Shown here: piece after piece, positions 35,768 to 42,849 of the stretch | How positions within the stretch are numbered: position 1 is the first letter of the stretch | Layout of the letters: each line of letters opens with the position of its first letter | Assembly (NCBI RefSeq): GCF_020923495.1 | Contig: NZ_CP064048.1 | Location: forward strand, 1,390,001 to 1,454,000 | Length of the DNA stretch: 64,000 nt | Origin: Brevibacillus sedimenti | GTDB lineage: Bacteria; Bacillota; Bacilli; Brevibacillales; Brevibacillaceae | Direction of reading: 5' to 3' | Notes under the pieces: generated by a model | The model's input: the letters and a program-made list of their open reading frames with translations, nothing else | Databases searched by the model: none | What the model was told of the DNA's origin: nothing | Made by a program: the position numbers and the translations under genes

Positions 35768-36472
35768 GTGTGGGGCTACAGGAAAGGCGGGTGGCGCCGA
35801 CGGGGCCGTCGCCTGATCGCGACGCTTTTGGCCGTGATGGCCGGCCTCTTGGTGCTGTTTGTGATCGTCGAACGGCGGATTGAGCCGACTCTGATGCTGA
35901 TTGCCGCGCAAAAAACGGATCAGATCGCAAAATTGGCCATCAGCGATGCGGTGACCAAGCGGCTGACACAGCAAGGGATCGATTTCGACGACATTGTCAT
36001 TTTGGAAAAGGACAGTGACGGAAACATCCTGGCCGTGAATTTCAACTTCAAGCAGTATGCGCGGATTGTGGGGGAGACCACTTCCCGCATTCAAGCCCGG
36101 CTGAAAGAGTTTGAGGAAGAGAACGTCGTGGTGACGGTGCCGCTGGGGCTGGCCACGAAAAACGTCTTTCTGGAGCACTTCGGACCGGAGATTCCCGTCT
36201 CGTTTGTGCCGGTCGGATCGGTCAAAACCCGGTTGGAGACCGGACTGAAACAGGCGGGGATCAACATGGTGCTAATCACCGTCTACATTTGGGTGGAGGT
36301 GGACCTCAGGATCGTCATCCCGTTTGCCACGGAGCAGCGGACCGTGACGACGCAAATCCCGATTACGGAAGCGTTGATCGTCGGCAAGGTGCCCGATTAT
36401 CTCTACAACAATCCCGCCGGCAAACCGGACGTACCGATGCCGAGAAATGAGCAGATGATACATCAGCCATAA
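35768..36472 (+). CDS. yunB: Sporulation protein YunB
   Basis: This is a 234-residue protein with a basic N terminus (YRKGGWRRRGRR), one membrane helix (LLAVMAGLLVLFVIV), and an extracytoplasmic domain (DQIAKLAISDAV, DFDDIVILEKDSDGN, VPLGLATKNVFLEHFGPEIP). It matches YunB, a sigma-E-type protein needed for full sporulation in B. subtilis. Bases 35882-36410 recur, mutated and partly deleted, at 38208-38646, and the sequence after this gene changes character, so the C terminus (PMPRNEQMIHQP) may have been altered by the rearrangement; the decayed copy ends PLPRNDSNVTQP. Confidence 0.9.
   Translation: MWGYRKGGWRRRGRRLIATLLAVMAGLLVLFVIVERRIEPTLMLIAAQKTDQIAKLAISDAVTKRLTQQGIDFDDIVILEKDSDGNILAVNFNFKQYARIVGETTSRIQARLKEFEEENVVVTVPLGLATKNVFLEHFGPEIPVSFVPVGSVKTRLETGLKQAGINMVLITVYIWVEVDLRIVIPFATEQRTVTTQIPITEALIVGKVPDYLYNNPAGKPDVPMPRNEQMIHQP
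35882..36410 (+). repeat. Duplicated segment, copy 1 (inside yunB)
   Basis: This stretch matches 38208-38646 with only about six substitutions in the first 365 bases, one A insertion in the second copy, and a 116-base deletion in the second copy (36250-36365 missing). Identity is about 98% outside the indels by hand alignment. Confidence 0.9.
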
Positions 36473-36565
36473 TGGAAGAGGGGCGGCAGTTTGGCCGCTC
36501 CTGAATCCTGCGAATTCCGAGAAAAAGCTGCTGCAAAAGTTGCGAATCTACAGTAATCTGATAGT

Positions 36566-36652
36566 GAGCCATTTTCAAAATCCCCCTTTCCTGGAATGTT
36601 TTGTGGTCAACTTCATTCTGCCCGAGGGTTTTTGAAATGGCTCTCTTTTTTT
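36566..36652 (+). repeat. Long imperfect inverted repeat with T run (MITE-like or terminator)
   Basis: GAGCCATTTTCAAAATCCCC at 36566 and its approximate complement at 36624-36643 (GAGGGTTTTTGAAATGGCTC) form about 20-bp arms around 38 bases, followed by seven T residues. The long arms recall insertion-sequence ends without a transposase; alternatively it is a large terminator after yunB. It lies at the edge of the AT-rich insert. Confidence 0.55.
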
Positions 36653-36727
36653 CAAAGAGACTCCGTTTTTACACAATGTATATGGACTCAACTCGAGAAC
36701 ATTAATTTTTAGTGGGAGGAGTAATTT

Positions 36728-36940
36728 ATGAATAAGTTTTTGCTCGGGGTAATATTTTCCGTATTTATCATAATATTCGCTGTAGCAAGTCTTTATTTTC
36801 GACTAAATCCACCAAACACAGTAGGAATTATACCTTCTAGAAATGTGACCACCGAGACATATCTTAATTTTGCAATACAGTTATTAACCGGGATCAGCTT
36901 TTTTGTCTTTTTTGTTACTTCTTGGAAGGGAAAGAAATAA
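36728..36940 (+). CDS. Small AT-rich membrane protein of unknown function
   Basis: This is a 70-residue protein with two predicted membrane helices (residues 4-25 and about 50-66) and a short polar middle. GGGAGGAG lies upstream of the ATG. Its codons are AT-rich, unlike the flanking GC-rich genes, and it sits in the block between the two yunB copies, which suggests horizontal acquisition. I do not recognise the family. Confidence 0.65.
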   Translation: MNKFLLGVIFSVFIIIFAVASLYFRLNPPNTVGIIPSRNVTTETYLNFAIQLLTGISFFVFFVTSWKGKK

Positions 36941-37048
36941 CGACAAGCGTCAATCAATAATTTGTTGAAACGTATCAAAAACTATTCCGTCCAATGAAAT
37001 GAATAGAAGCACAAATCAAGTACAAAACGAGCATTGGAGGAATGCAGC

Positions 37049-38041
37049 ATGAAAAAAATTCGTACAGGCATGATGACATTGGCGGCTTTGGCCGTGCTGG
37101 GAACGAATATCGTATCGGCTGCCTCCGAACCAGTAAAAGAACTGTCGGTCAATGTAAACGGAAGCGCGCTTGAGCAAGCCGCGATTTTTGATAAAGAGCA
37201 ACAAACCGTTTTGGTTCCACTGCGTCCGGTAGCTGAATCCCTTGGGTACAAAGTAAGCTGGAACAACGAACTGAAGGCAGCGGAAGTGCAAAAAGGCGCG
37301 ATCGCGAGCTACGCCAAAGCCGGGGAGGACCGCTACCCGTTTGCGAAAATGTACAAGACACTCGGAGCAAAGCCGCTTCTCCTAAACGGCAGCACCTATG
37401 TTCCAGTCGCTTTCGTGGATGAAATCCTGCAAGCAAAAGTCAATGTGACAGACAGTGCGGTGACGGTAGTGGACGAAGAGGCAGAAAAAGCGCCAGTGCG
37501 TACTGGCACGATCACGACGATCAACAAAACAGACGATGGCAAAGTTTCCATTGCGTTGAATGGATATGAGACAGGAATCATCCTGCACATCAGCGCGGAA
37601 ACCAAAATTACCGACGCTGCGGGCAAAGAGCTGAAGCCGGAAGACTTGAAGCTTGGCATGGAAGTAGAAGCGACACACCATAATTTCATGGCGATGAGCC
37701 GGCCACCGCAGACAGGCGCGCTCAGCATTGTTGTCAAAAGCAGCCTGGAATCTGCGGAAGTAGTAGGGACAACAGGTAAAGTAGTCAGCATCGAGCCTGA
37801 CCAGCAAGGCACCTATAAAATGCTGGTAGAAGGACGCGGTCTGACAGCGACCTCTCCGGAAAAAGTAGCGCTGATCATTAATGACAAGACGATCATCGTT
37901 AATGCCAAGGACAACAAAGCACTCAAACCGCAAGACTTGAAGGCTGACATGAACGTGTTTGCGTTCTACGGGCCAAAGCTGACACGCAGTCTGCCACCAA
38001 TCGGTGTAGCAGAAAAAATCGTTGTGGATATCGCTGAATAA
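37049..38041 (+). CDS. Exported stalk-domain (copper amine oxidase N-terminal-like) protein
   Basis: This is a 330-residue secreted protein. It has a signal peptide (MKKIRTGMMTLAALAVLGTN, cleavage near AASE) and then a stalk domain of the type annotated as copper amine oxidase N-terminal: VLVPLRPVAESLGYKVSWNN, AEVQKGA, and YVPVAFVDEILQ. A second part from about residue 150 has two similar beta-rich segments (TGTITTINKTDDGKVSI and TGKVVSIEPDQQGTYKM), each followed by a 'K-PEDLK/K-PQDLK' stretch, so it is internally duplicated. Such proteins are common in Paenibacillaceae; function is unknown. GGAGG lies before the ATG at 37049. Codon use is less GC-rich than its neighbours, fitting transfer with the surrounding block. 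Confidence 0.78.
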   Translation: MKKIRTGMMTLAALAVLGTNIVSAASEPVKELSVNVNGSALEQAAIFDKEQQTVLVPLRPVAESLGYKVSWNNELKAAEVQKGAIASYAKAGEDRYPFAKMYKTLGAKPLLLNGSTYVPVAFVDEILQAKVNVTDSAVTVVDEEAEKAPVRTGTITTINKTDDGKVSIALNGYETGIILHISAETKITDAAGKELKPEDLKLGMEVEATHHNFMAMSRPPQTGALSIVVKSSLESAEVVGTTGKVVSIEPDQQGTYKMLVEGRGLTATSPEKVALIINDKTIIVNAKDNKALKPQDLKADMNVFAFYGPKLTRSLPPIGVAEKIVVDIAE

Positions 38042-38107
38042 AAAAGGCCAAACAGCAACGACTGGCTGACGTGATAATAAGAGAAGTCTCATTAACGGAA
38101 TGGAAAA

Positions 38108-38140
38108 GAACCGGGATGGCACCTGCTGTCCTGGTTTTTC
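38108..38140 (+). terminator. Rho-independent terminator after the stalk-domain gene
   Basis: AACCGGGA and TCCTGGTT pair with one mismatch and are followed by a short T run. Confidence 0.6.
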
Positions 38141-38207
38141 TGTAAGAATTAATCAGACTTTGAAAAAGACTGGAAAATGAAGCGGGAGCGTCTGGGCAGC
38201 AATTTTG

Positions 38208-38682
38208 AGCCGACCCTGATGCTGATTGCCGCGCAAAAAAACGGATCAGATCGCAAAATTGGCCATCAGCGATGCGGTGACCAAGCGGCTGCTACAGCAA
38301 GGGATCGATTTCGACGACATTGTCATTTTGGAAAAGGACAGTGACGGAAACATCCTGGCCGTGAATTTCAACTTCAAGCAGTATGCGCGGATTGTGGGGG
38401 AGACTACTTCCCGCATTCAAGCCCGGCTGAAAGAGTTTGAGGAAGAGAACGTCGTGGTGACGGTGCCGCTGGGGCTGGCCACGAAAAACGTCTTTCTGGA
38501 GCACTTCGGACCGGAGATTCCCGTCTCGTTCGTGCCGGTCGGATCGGTCAAAACCCGGTTGGAGACCGGGCTGAACGGAAGCGTTGATCGTCGGCAAGGT
38601 GCCCGATTATCTCTACAACAATCCCGCCGGCAAACCGGACGTACCGCTGCCGCGAAACGATTCCAACGTCACCCAGCCGTGA
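38208..38682 (+). pseudogene. Decayed second copy of yunB
   Basis: This is a 5'-truncated, frameshifted copy of yunB beginning at GAGCCGACC, equivalent to residue 38 of the intact protein. It has seven instead of six A residues near 38234 and lacks the 116 bases matching 36250-36365, so it cannot encode YunB. The end (PLPRNDSNVTQP then stop) differs from the intact gene but keeps the final Gln-Pro, so homology runs to the stop codon. The first 365 bases carry only about six substitutions. It lies after the AT-rich block, as expected if foreign DNA entered by recombination within yunB. Confidence 0.88.
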
Positions 38683-38704
38683 AACGCTTGGCGGAGTATG
38701 CAGC

Positions 38705-38741
38705 AGAGACGGTGCGGCGAAGGCCGCCCCGTCTTTGTTTT
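38705..38741 (+). terminator. Rho-independent terminator after the yunB copy
   Basis: AGACGGTGCGGC pairs with GCCGCCCCGTCT (one mismatch) around GAAG, followed by TTGTTTTG. It may be the original terminator of yunB. Confidence 0.75.
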
Positions 38742-38868
38742 GTCTGCCGGACCGGGAAGGAAAAACTCCACCAAAAAGACCAGAAAAAACATTACCTTTC
38801 ACATATTCACGCCAATTGGCAATTCATGTAAAAATAAGGAGAATATTTGATGACGGAGCGTGAATCGA

Positions 38869-40110
38869 ATGGGACTGATACCGCATGGAGGACAGAAGGG
38901 ACGGGCGTGGAAATGGACGAGCCTGCTGGCGCTGGCCCTGGTTGGCACGGGTCCGCTGCTGTGGAGCGGTCAGGCGCAGGCCGTTGGAACGATCGAAGGA
39001 CCGGCAGTGACCTGGGAAAAATCCCATCCCTACAGATACGGCGACTTTTACGGAAACGTGCAGCGCGGAACGAATGGCGAGATCTTCTTCTCGCGCCAGG
39101 CGGCTGACAAACGTACATACGAAATCGTCCGGGTGGAGCAATCAGGCACACTGACGGTGACACAGACGGTGACTGACGAGAAATTAGGTCGTCTGTCCCA
39201 TTTTATTCAGACGAAAGACGGCGGCTTTCTGCTGGCAGGACTAACCAGGTCGAATGATCCAGAAGGGAATCTCCGCCTGATCAAGGTGAACGGCGACGGT
39301 GAAATCGCGTGGGCCAACACCTACCCCAAGTACGTCGGCCTGGACATTCGCCTCCTGCAGACGGACGACGGCGGCTATGTGCTGGCAGCGGTGCTTGAAC
39401 AGCCGGACCGCAGCACCGAACTGTATCTCGCCAAACTGGAACAGGACGGGAAGCCAAAATGGGAGACGACGTTTGAAGGAGCGGCATACGATGCGGTCAC
39501 CGCGGTACGCCAGACCGTTGACGGCGGCATCGTGCTGCTCGGGGCGGTTGGTCAGGAAGATGACTCGTACCGCCTTAACCGGGATCTCTTCCTCGCAAAA
39601 GTGGACAAGTCCGGAAAGACCGTTTGGGAACGCCGGCACGAGACCGGCCTGGACACCGTTCCCCGTGCTTTTGCGGAAACGCCGGACGGCAGTCTGGTCA
39701 TCGCCGGGACGGATCGGACGATCAGCGACTACCGGGCCGGATACGGTCTGGGGTATCTGCTCAAGGTGGACAAAGACGGAAAAAACGTGTGGGAAAAGAG
39801 GTTTGCGGAGAAGACCCAGACCAGCGCACTCAACGACATCCAGGTGACGGGCGACGGCGATCTTTTGGTCAGCGGCTGCGTGAAATACGAAGAGTTCAAC
39901 ATGAACGACGCCAGTTCGGACGGATACGCTGCCAGACTGGGTGAAGACGGCGTAACGGTATGGGAAAAGGTGCTGCCCAACAGCACTGAGCAGCGGGAAC
40001 AGCATCTGCTGCTGCCAATCTCCGACGAGGCTTTTCTCGCGATTGGAACGGGGAAAAAGTACAAAGGCGGCGATTACGTGTTCTACGTCACCCAGCTGCA
40101 GGCCAAATAA
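38869..40110 (+). CDS. Exported repeat protein, beta-propeller-like
   Basis: This is a 413-residue exported protein. A hydrophobic signal segment (TSLLALALVGTGPLL) ends at AQA. The mature part has about five repeats of 45-60 residues, each with a Trp-containing turn such as KVDKDGKNVWEKRF, KVDKSGKTVWERRH, LEQDGKPKWETTF and KVNGDGEIAWANTY, and a 'DGG-L/Y-LAG' strand. This resembles delta-60/PQQ-like propellers. ATG at 38869 is chosen with GGAG 10 bases upstream. A stronger AAGGAG with an ATG at 38850 exists in another frame that does not continue as this protein, which is odd and could hint at a small frameshift at the N terminus. Confidence 0.7.
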   Translation: MGLIPHGGQKGRAWKWTSLLALALVGTGPLLWSGQAQAVGTIEGPAVTWEKSHPYRYGDFYGNVQRGTNGEIFFSRQAADKRTYEIVRVEQSGTLTVTQTVTDEKLGRLSHFIQTKDGGFLLAGLTRSNDPEGNLRLIKVNGDGEIAWANTYPKYVGLDIRLLQTDDGGYVLAAVLEQPDRSTELYLAKLEQDGKPKWETTFEGAAYDAVTAVRQTVDGGIVLLGAVGQEDDSYRLNRDLFLAKVDKSGKTVWERRHETGLDTVPRAFAETPDGSLVIAGTDRTISDYRAGYGLGYLLKVDKDGKNVWEKRFAEKTQTSALNDIQVTGDGDLLVSGCVKYEEFNMNDASSDGYAARLGEDGVTVWEKVLPNSTEQREQHLLLPISDEAFLAIGTGKKYKGGDYVFYVTQLQAK

Positions 40111-40281
40111 AAGGCTTCCACGGTATACAGGCAGGACACCGGCCACACCCAGGACAATCACCCTGCGGGAAACGGGCTCCTTTGAGGGAGAAGAGCAGGG
40201 AGGTAGGGGAATTCCCCGATACACTTTCCCCCGTCCGCGTTCTACAATAACGGTAAGGATGTTTGTCTTGAGGAGGAGCGC

Positions 40282-41376
40282 ATGGACGCGTGGATGAAAA
40301 AACTGGGCTCGTCGGAGGAAGCCTTCACCCTGCTTTCGTCCGTCTTTGCCAACGTCAGCGACGCGATTCTGGTGGTGGACAAAGAGGGAATGATCGTGAC
40401 GGCCAACCCCGCGCTGGAGAAGATGTCCGGCTGGGCCACTGAAGAACTGATCGGGAAGCGGCACATATGTGAGCTGTGCCTGGGCATGGCAACCTGCCGG
40501 GAGGAAGCGACCTGTGCCGACTGCTTTTTCAAGCAGGAACAGATGCCGTCATTTGAGATGCGGCTGAAGACAAAGGACGGACGGGATTACCCTGTGGCTG
40601 CCAGCTCGGCCCAGCTGCCGGAGATAGACGGCGGCAAAATGGTGCTGATCCTGAGGGACATGTCGGATCAGCAGCGGGCTGAAAAGGAGCGGTATCAGCA
40701 CAAGCTGACGAACTACGTCATTCAGGCCCAGGAGGAGGAGCGCAAGCGCATTTCCCGCGAGCTGCACGACGGCGTGGGACAGGCGCTGTACAGCATCCTC
40801 GTCGGGCTCAACGTGGTCGGCCAGAGCAAGCTGAGCGAACCGCTTCGGCAGCACGTGGCCGACATTCAACAGATGACGGCAAAGGCGATGGAGGAAGTAA
40901 AGCGCATGGCGCTGGAGCTCCGCCCCTCCGCCCTGGACGATTTGGGACTGCTGCCCGCCCTCCGCTCGCTGATCAAGCGGTTTGAAAAGAGCTTTGGCCT
41001 CTTGATCGACCTGCACGTGCAGGGGGACCGCCGGCGCTATCCCGCCGTGGTGGAGACCGCCCTCTACCGGATTGTGCAGGAGGCGATGACCAATGCCGCC
41101 AAATACGCCCAGGCGGACAAGTTGGGCATTGTGTTTGAGGATCGGGACAAAGAACTGGTGGTGACGGTTGTGGATGACGGGATCGGATTTGATGTGGAAC
41201 GGGCGCAGAAGAAGGGGACCGGCCTGGGACTGTTTGGCATGAAGGAGCGGGCCCAACTGCTGGGAGGCACAGTCGACATCCGCTCGGCCCCCGGCGAGGG
41301 GACGACGGTGATCGTGCGCATACCGCTCGCAAAGGAGGAAACAGAAGATGGCCATTCGCGTCCTGATCGCCGATGA
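40282..41376 (+). CDS. NreB-like oxygen-sensor histidine kinase with Cys-motif PAS
   Basis: This is a 364-residue soluble kinase with no membrane segment. Residues 14-130 form a PAS domain containing Cys63, Cys66, Cys72, Cys78 and Cys81. Four of these have C-x2-C-x11-C-x2-C spacing, which is the spacing I recall for the [4Fe-4S] ligands of Staphylococcus NreB. The dimerisation domain is HisKA_3 (ISRELHDGVGQALYS, His162), followed by an ATPase domain (EAMTNAAKYAQA, DDGIGFD, GLGLFGMKERA). It overlaps the LuxR-type regulator by 29 bases. The next genes encode a ba3 oxidase, so oxygen-dependent control of respiration is likely. GAGGAGG lies before the ATG. Confidence 0.85.
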   Translation: MDAWMKKLGSSEEAFTLLSSVFANVSDAILVVDKEGMIVTANPALEKMSGWATEELIGKRHICELCLGMATCREEATCADCFFKQEQMPSFEMRLKTKDGRDYPVAASSAQLPEIDGGKMVLILRDMSDQQRAEKERYQHKLTNYVIQAQEEERKRISRELHDGVGQALYSILVGLNVVGQSKLSEPLRQHVADIQQMTAKAMEEVKRMALELRPSALDDLGLLPALRSLIKRFEKSFGLLIDLHVQGDRRRYPAVVETALYRIVQEAMTNAAKYAQADKLGIVFEDRDKELVVTVVDDGIGFDVERAQKKGTGLGLFGMKERAQLLGGTVDIRSAPGEGTTVIVRIPLAKEETEDGHSRPDRR

Positions 41377-42004
41377 CCATGCCATCGTCCGCTCAGGGCT
41401 GGGCATGCTGCTCAACGCCCATCCGGACATCGAAGTGGTCGGCTACGCCGCCGACGGAAAAGAAGCGGTTGACAAAGCGCTGGAGATACGGCCTGACGTC
41501 GTGCTGATGGACCTGAGCATGCCCCCGGGGGAGAACGGCCTGTCAGCCACCGCCCGGTTAAAAGAAGCAGCGCCTGACATCCAGGTGCTGGTCTTGACGA
41601 TGCACGACGACGAGGAATACCTGTTTCGCGTGCTACAGGCGGGGGCGTCCGGCTACATTTTGAAAAGTGCACCCGACCTGGACCTGATTGCTGCCATCCG
41701 GACCGTTCACCAGGGCATGGCCTACCTATACCCGTCCGCGACCAAGTCCTTGATCGAGGAATTCCTGCAGATGGTGAAAAACGGCGAAGAGCAGAACAAA
41801 TACGAGATACTGACGGATCGGGAAAAGGAAGTGCTCATCCTGATCGCCAAGGGATTCAGCAACAGGGAGATTGCGGAGCAGCTGACCGTTTCGGTCAAGA
41901 CGGTCGAGTCGCACAAGGCGCACATCATGGAAAAGCTTCATCTGCGCACCCGGCCGGATCTGGTCCGCTACGCGATCAAAAAAGGATGGCTTGATTTTGA
42001 ATAG
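41348..42004 (+). CDS. NarL/FixJ-family response regulator, NreC-like
   Basis: This is a 218-residue regulator. The receiver (1-120) has IADDHAIVRSGL, the predicted phospho-accepting Asp55 in VLMDLSMPPGENG and the Lys of YILKSAP. A LuxR-type HTH follows (LTDREKEVLILIAKGFSNRE, then IAEQLTVSVKTVESHK). The start lies inside the kinase gene with AAGGAGG 8-9 bases upstream, so the two are translated together. Staphylococcal NreC controls nitrate respiration; here the adjacent target appears to be a terminal oxidase. It ends before a strong terminator. Confidence 0.9.
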   Translation: MAIRVLIADDHAIVRSGLGMLLNAHPDIEVVGYAADGKEAVDKALEIRPDVVLMDLSMPPGENGLSATARLKEAAPDIQVLVLTMHDDEEYLFRVLQAGASGYILKSAPDLDLIAAIRTVHQGMAYLYPSATKSLIEEFLQMVKNGEEQNKYEILTDREKEVLILIAKGFSNREIAEQLTVSVKTVESHKAHIMEKLHLRTRPDLVRYAIKKGWLDFE

Positions 42005-42009
42005 AGAAG

Positions 42010-42041
42010 ACAGACGGCGCATACCGCCGTCTTTTCTTTTT
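42010..42041 (+). terminator. Rho-independent terminator of the nreBC-like pair
   Basis: AGACGGCG pairs perfectly with CGCCGTCT, followed by a T-rich run. Confidence 0.85.
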
Positions 42042-42184
42042 GGCCAAAATGTGACAGAAATCAGGAAAAATCGGGAGGTTCCTGGATCATTTTAGGGGTT
42101 TTCCCTGACTTACTTCCCTCATGCCGGGGGATAGAATGAAAGCGTAAAACGCAGCCGGTACGGCATGGAAAGGAGGAGCGAGCC

Positions 42185-42337
42185 GTGGAGACGCGTACGG
42201 AATCGCAGCACCAGGCCAAGCCGACGCAGCCCGAGCAGGAGAACCTGAAGGGCACGTTTGCCGCCGTGCTGTTGGTAGGGGCGTTCATTCTCCTCAGTTG
42301 GTTTGGCGTATTTGCCCTGTTTTTGAATCGGGCGTAG
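42185..42337 (+). CDS. Cytochrome c oxidase subunit IIa (ba3 type)
   Basis: This is a 50-residue single-helix protein. The N-terminal half is polar (QAKPTQPEQ) and the C-terminal half is one membrane span with the subunit-2A pattern LKGTFAAVLLVGAFILLSWF, then GVFALFLNRA. It supplies the extra helix missing from the short subunit II of ba3-type oxidases. The GTG start has AGGAGGA 8 bases upstream. Subunits II and I follow with gaps of 30 and 14 bases. Confidence 0.88.
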   Translation: METRTESQHQAKPTQPEQENLKGTFAAVLLVGAFILLSWFGVFALFLNRA

Positions 42338-42367
42338 CAAGGTGAAAGGCAGAAGGGAGATGACACG

Positions 42368-42835
42368 ATGCATTTGCACCGTTACGAGAAAATCTGGCTT
42401 GCGCTGGGAGCGGGAGGGCTGGCGCTGTTTATCGCACTCTTGTGCGTCAACGCGTTTGCCATGGGAATGGCTCCGCCAAGCAACATGGAGATGATTGACC
42501 CGGCCCAGGTGACCCAAACGCCTCCGTTTGACAACCCGGGGCTGAAAAAGGTGGGAGAGAATGAATACGACGCGTACATGACGGCGTTTGCCTTCGGATT
42601 TGCGCCGGGGAAAATGGAGGTGCCGCTGGGAGCCACGGTCAACTTCCACGTCACCAGCCCGGACGTAGTGCACGGGTTCCAGATTCCCGAAACCAACGTC
42701 AACTTCATGGTGATGCCGGGACACATCAACTCCGCGTCGTACACCTTTGACAAGCCGGGCGAATACCTGATTCTGTGCAACGAATACTGCGGCGCCGGCC
42801 ATCAGGTCATGGCGACCACAATCACGGTGAAATAA
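42368..42835 (+). CDS. ba3-type cytochrome c oxidase subunit II
   Basis: This is a 155-residue subunit with a single membrane helix near residues 10-32 and a cupredoxin domain outside. The CuA ligands are visible as HGF near residue 98 and CNEYCGAGHQVM near 138-149 (Cys, Cys, His, Met). The single helix and short length are typical of B-family ba3 oxidases, with subunit IIa giving the second helix. It takes electrons from cytochrome c and passes them to subunit I. Confidence 0.93.
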   Translation: MHLHRYEKIWLALGAGGLALFIALLCVNAFAMGMAPPSNMEMIDPAQVTQTPPFDNPGLKKVGENEYDAYMTAFAFGFAPGKMEVPLGATVNFHVTSPDVVHGFQIPETNVNFMVMPGHINSASYTFDKPGEYLILCNEYCGAGHQVMATTITVK

Positions 42836-42849
42836 GGAGGTGACGGAAC

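Noticed and set aside
42050..42063. Possible FNR-type site TGTGA-N6-TCA before the oxidase operon
   Set aside because: Only one half-site matches; the second half lacks CA, so support is too weak to annotate.
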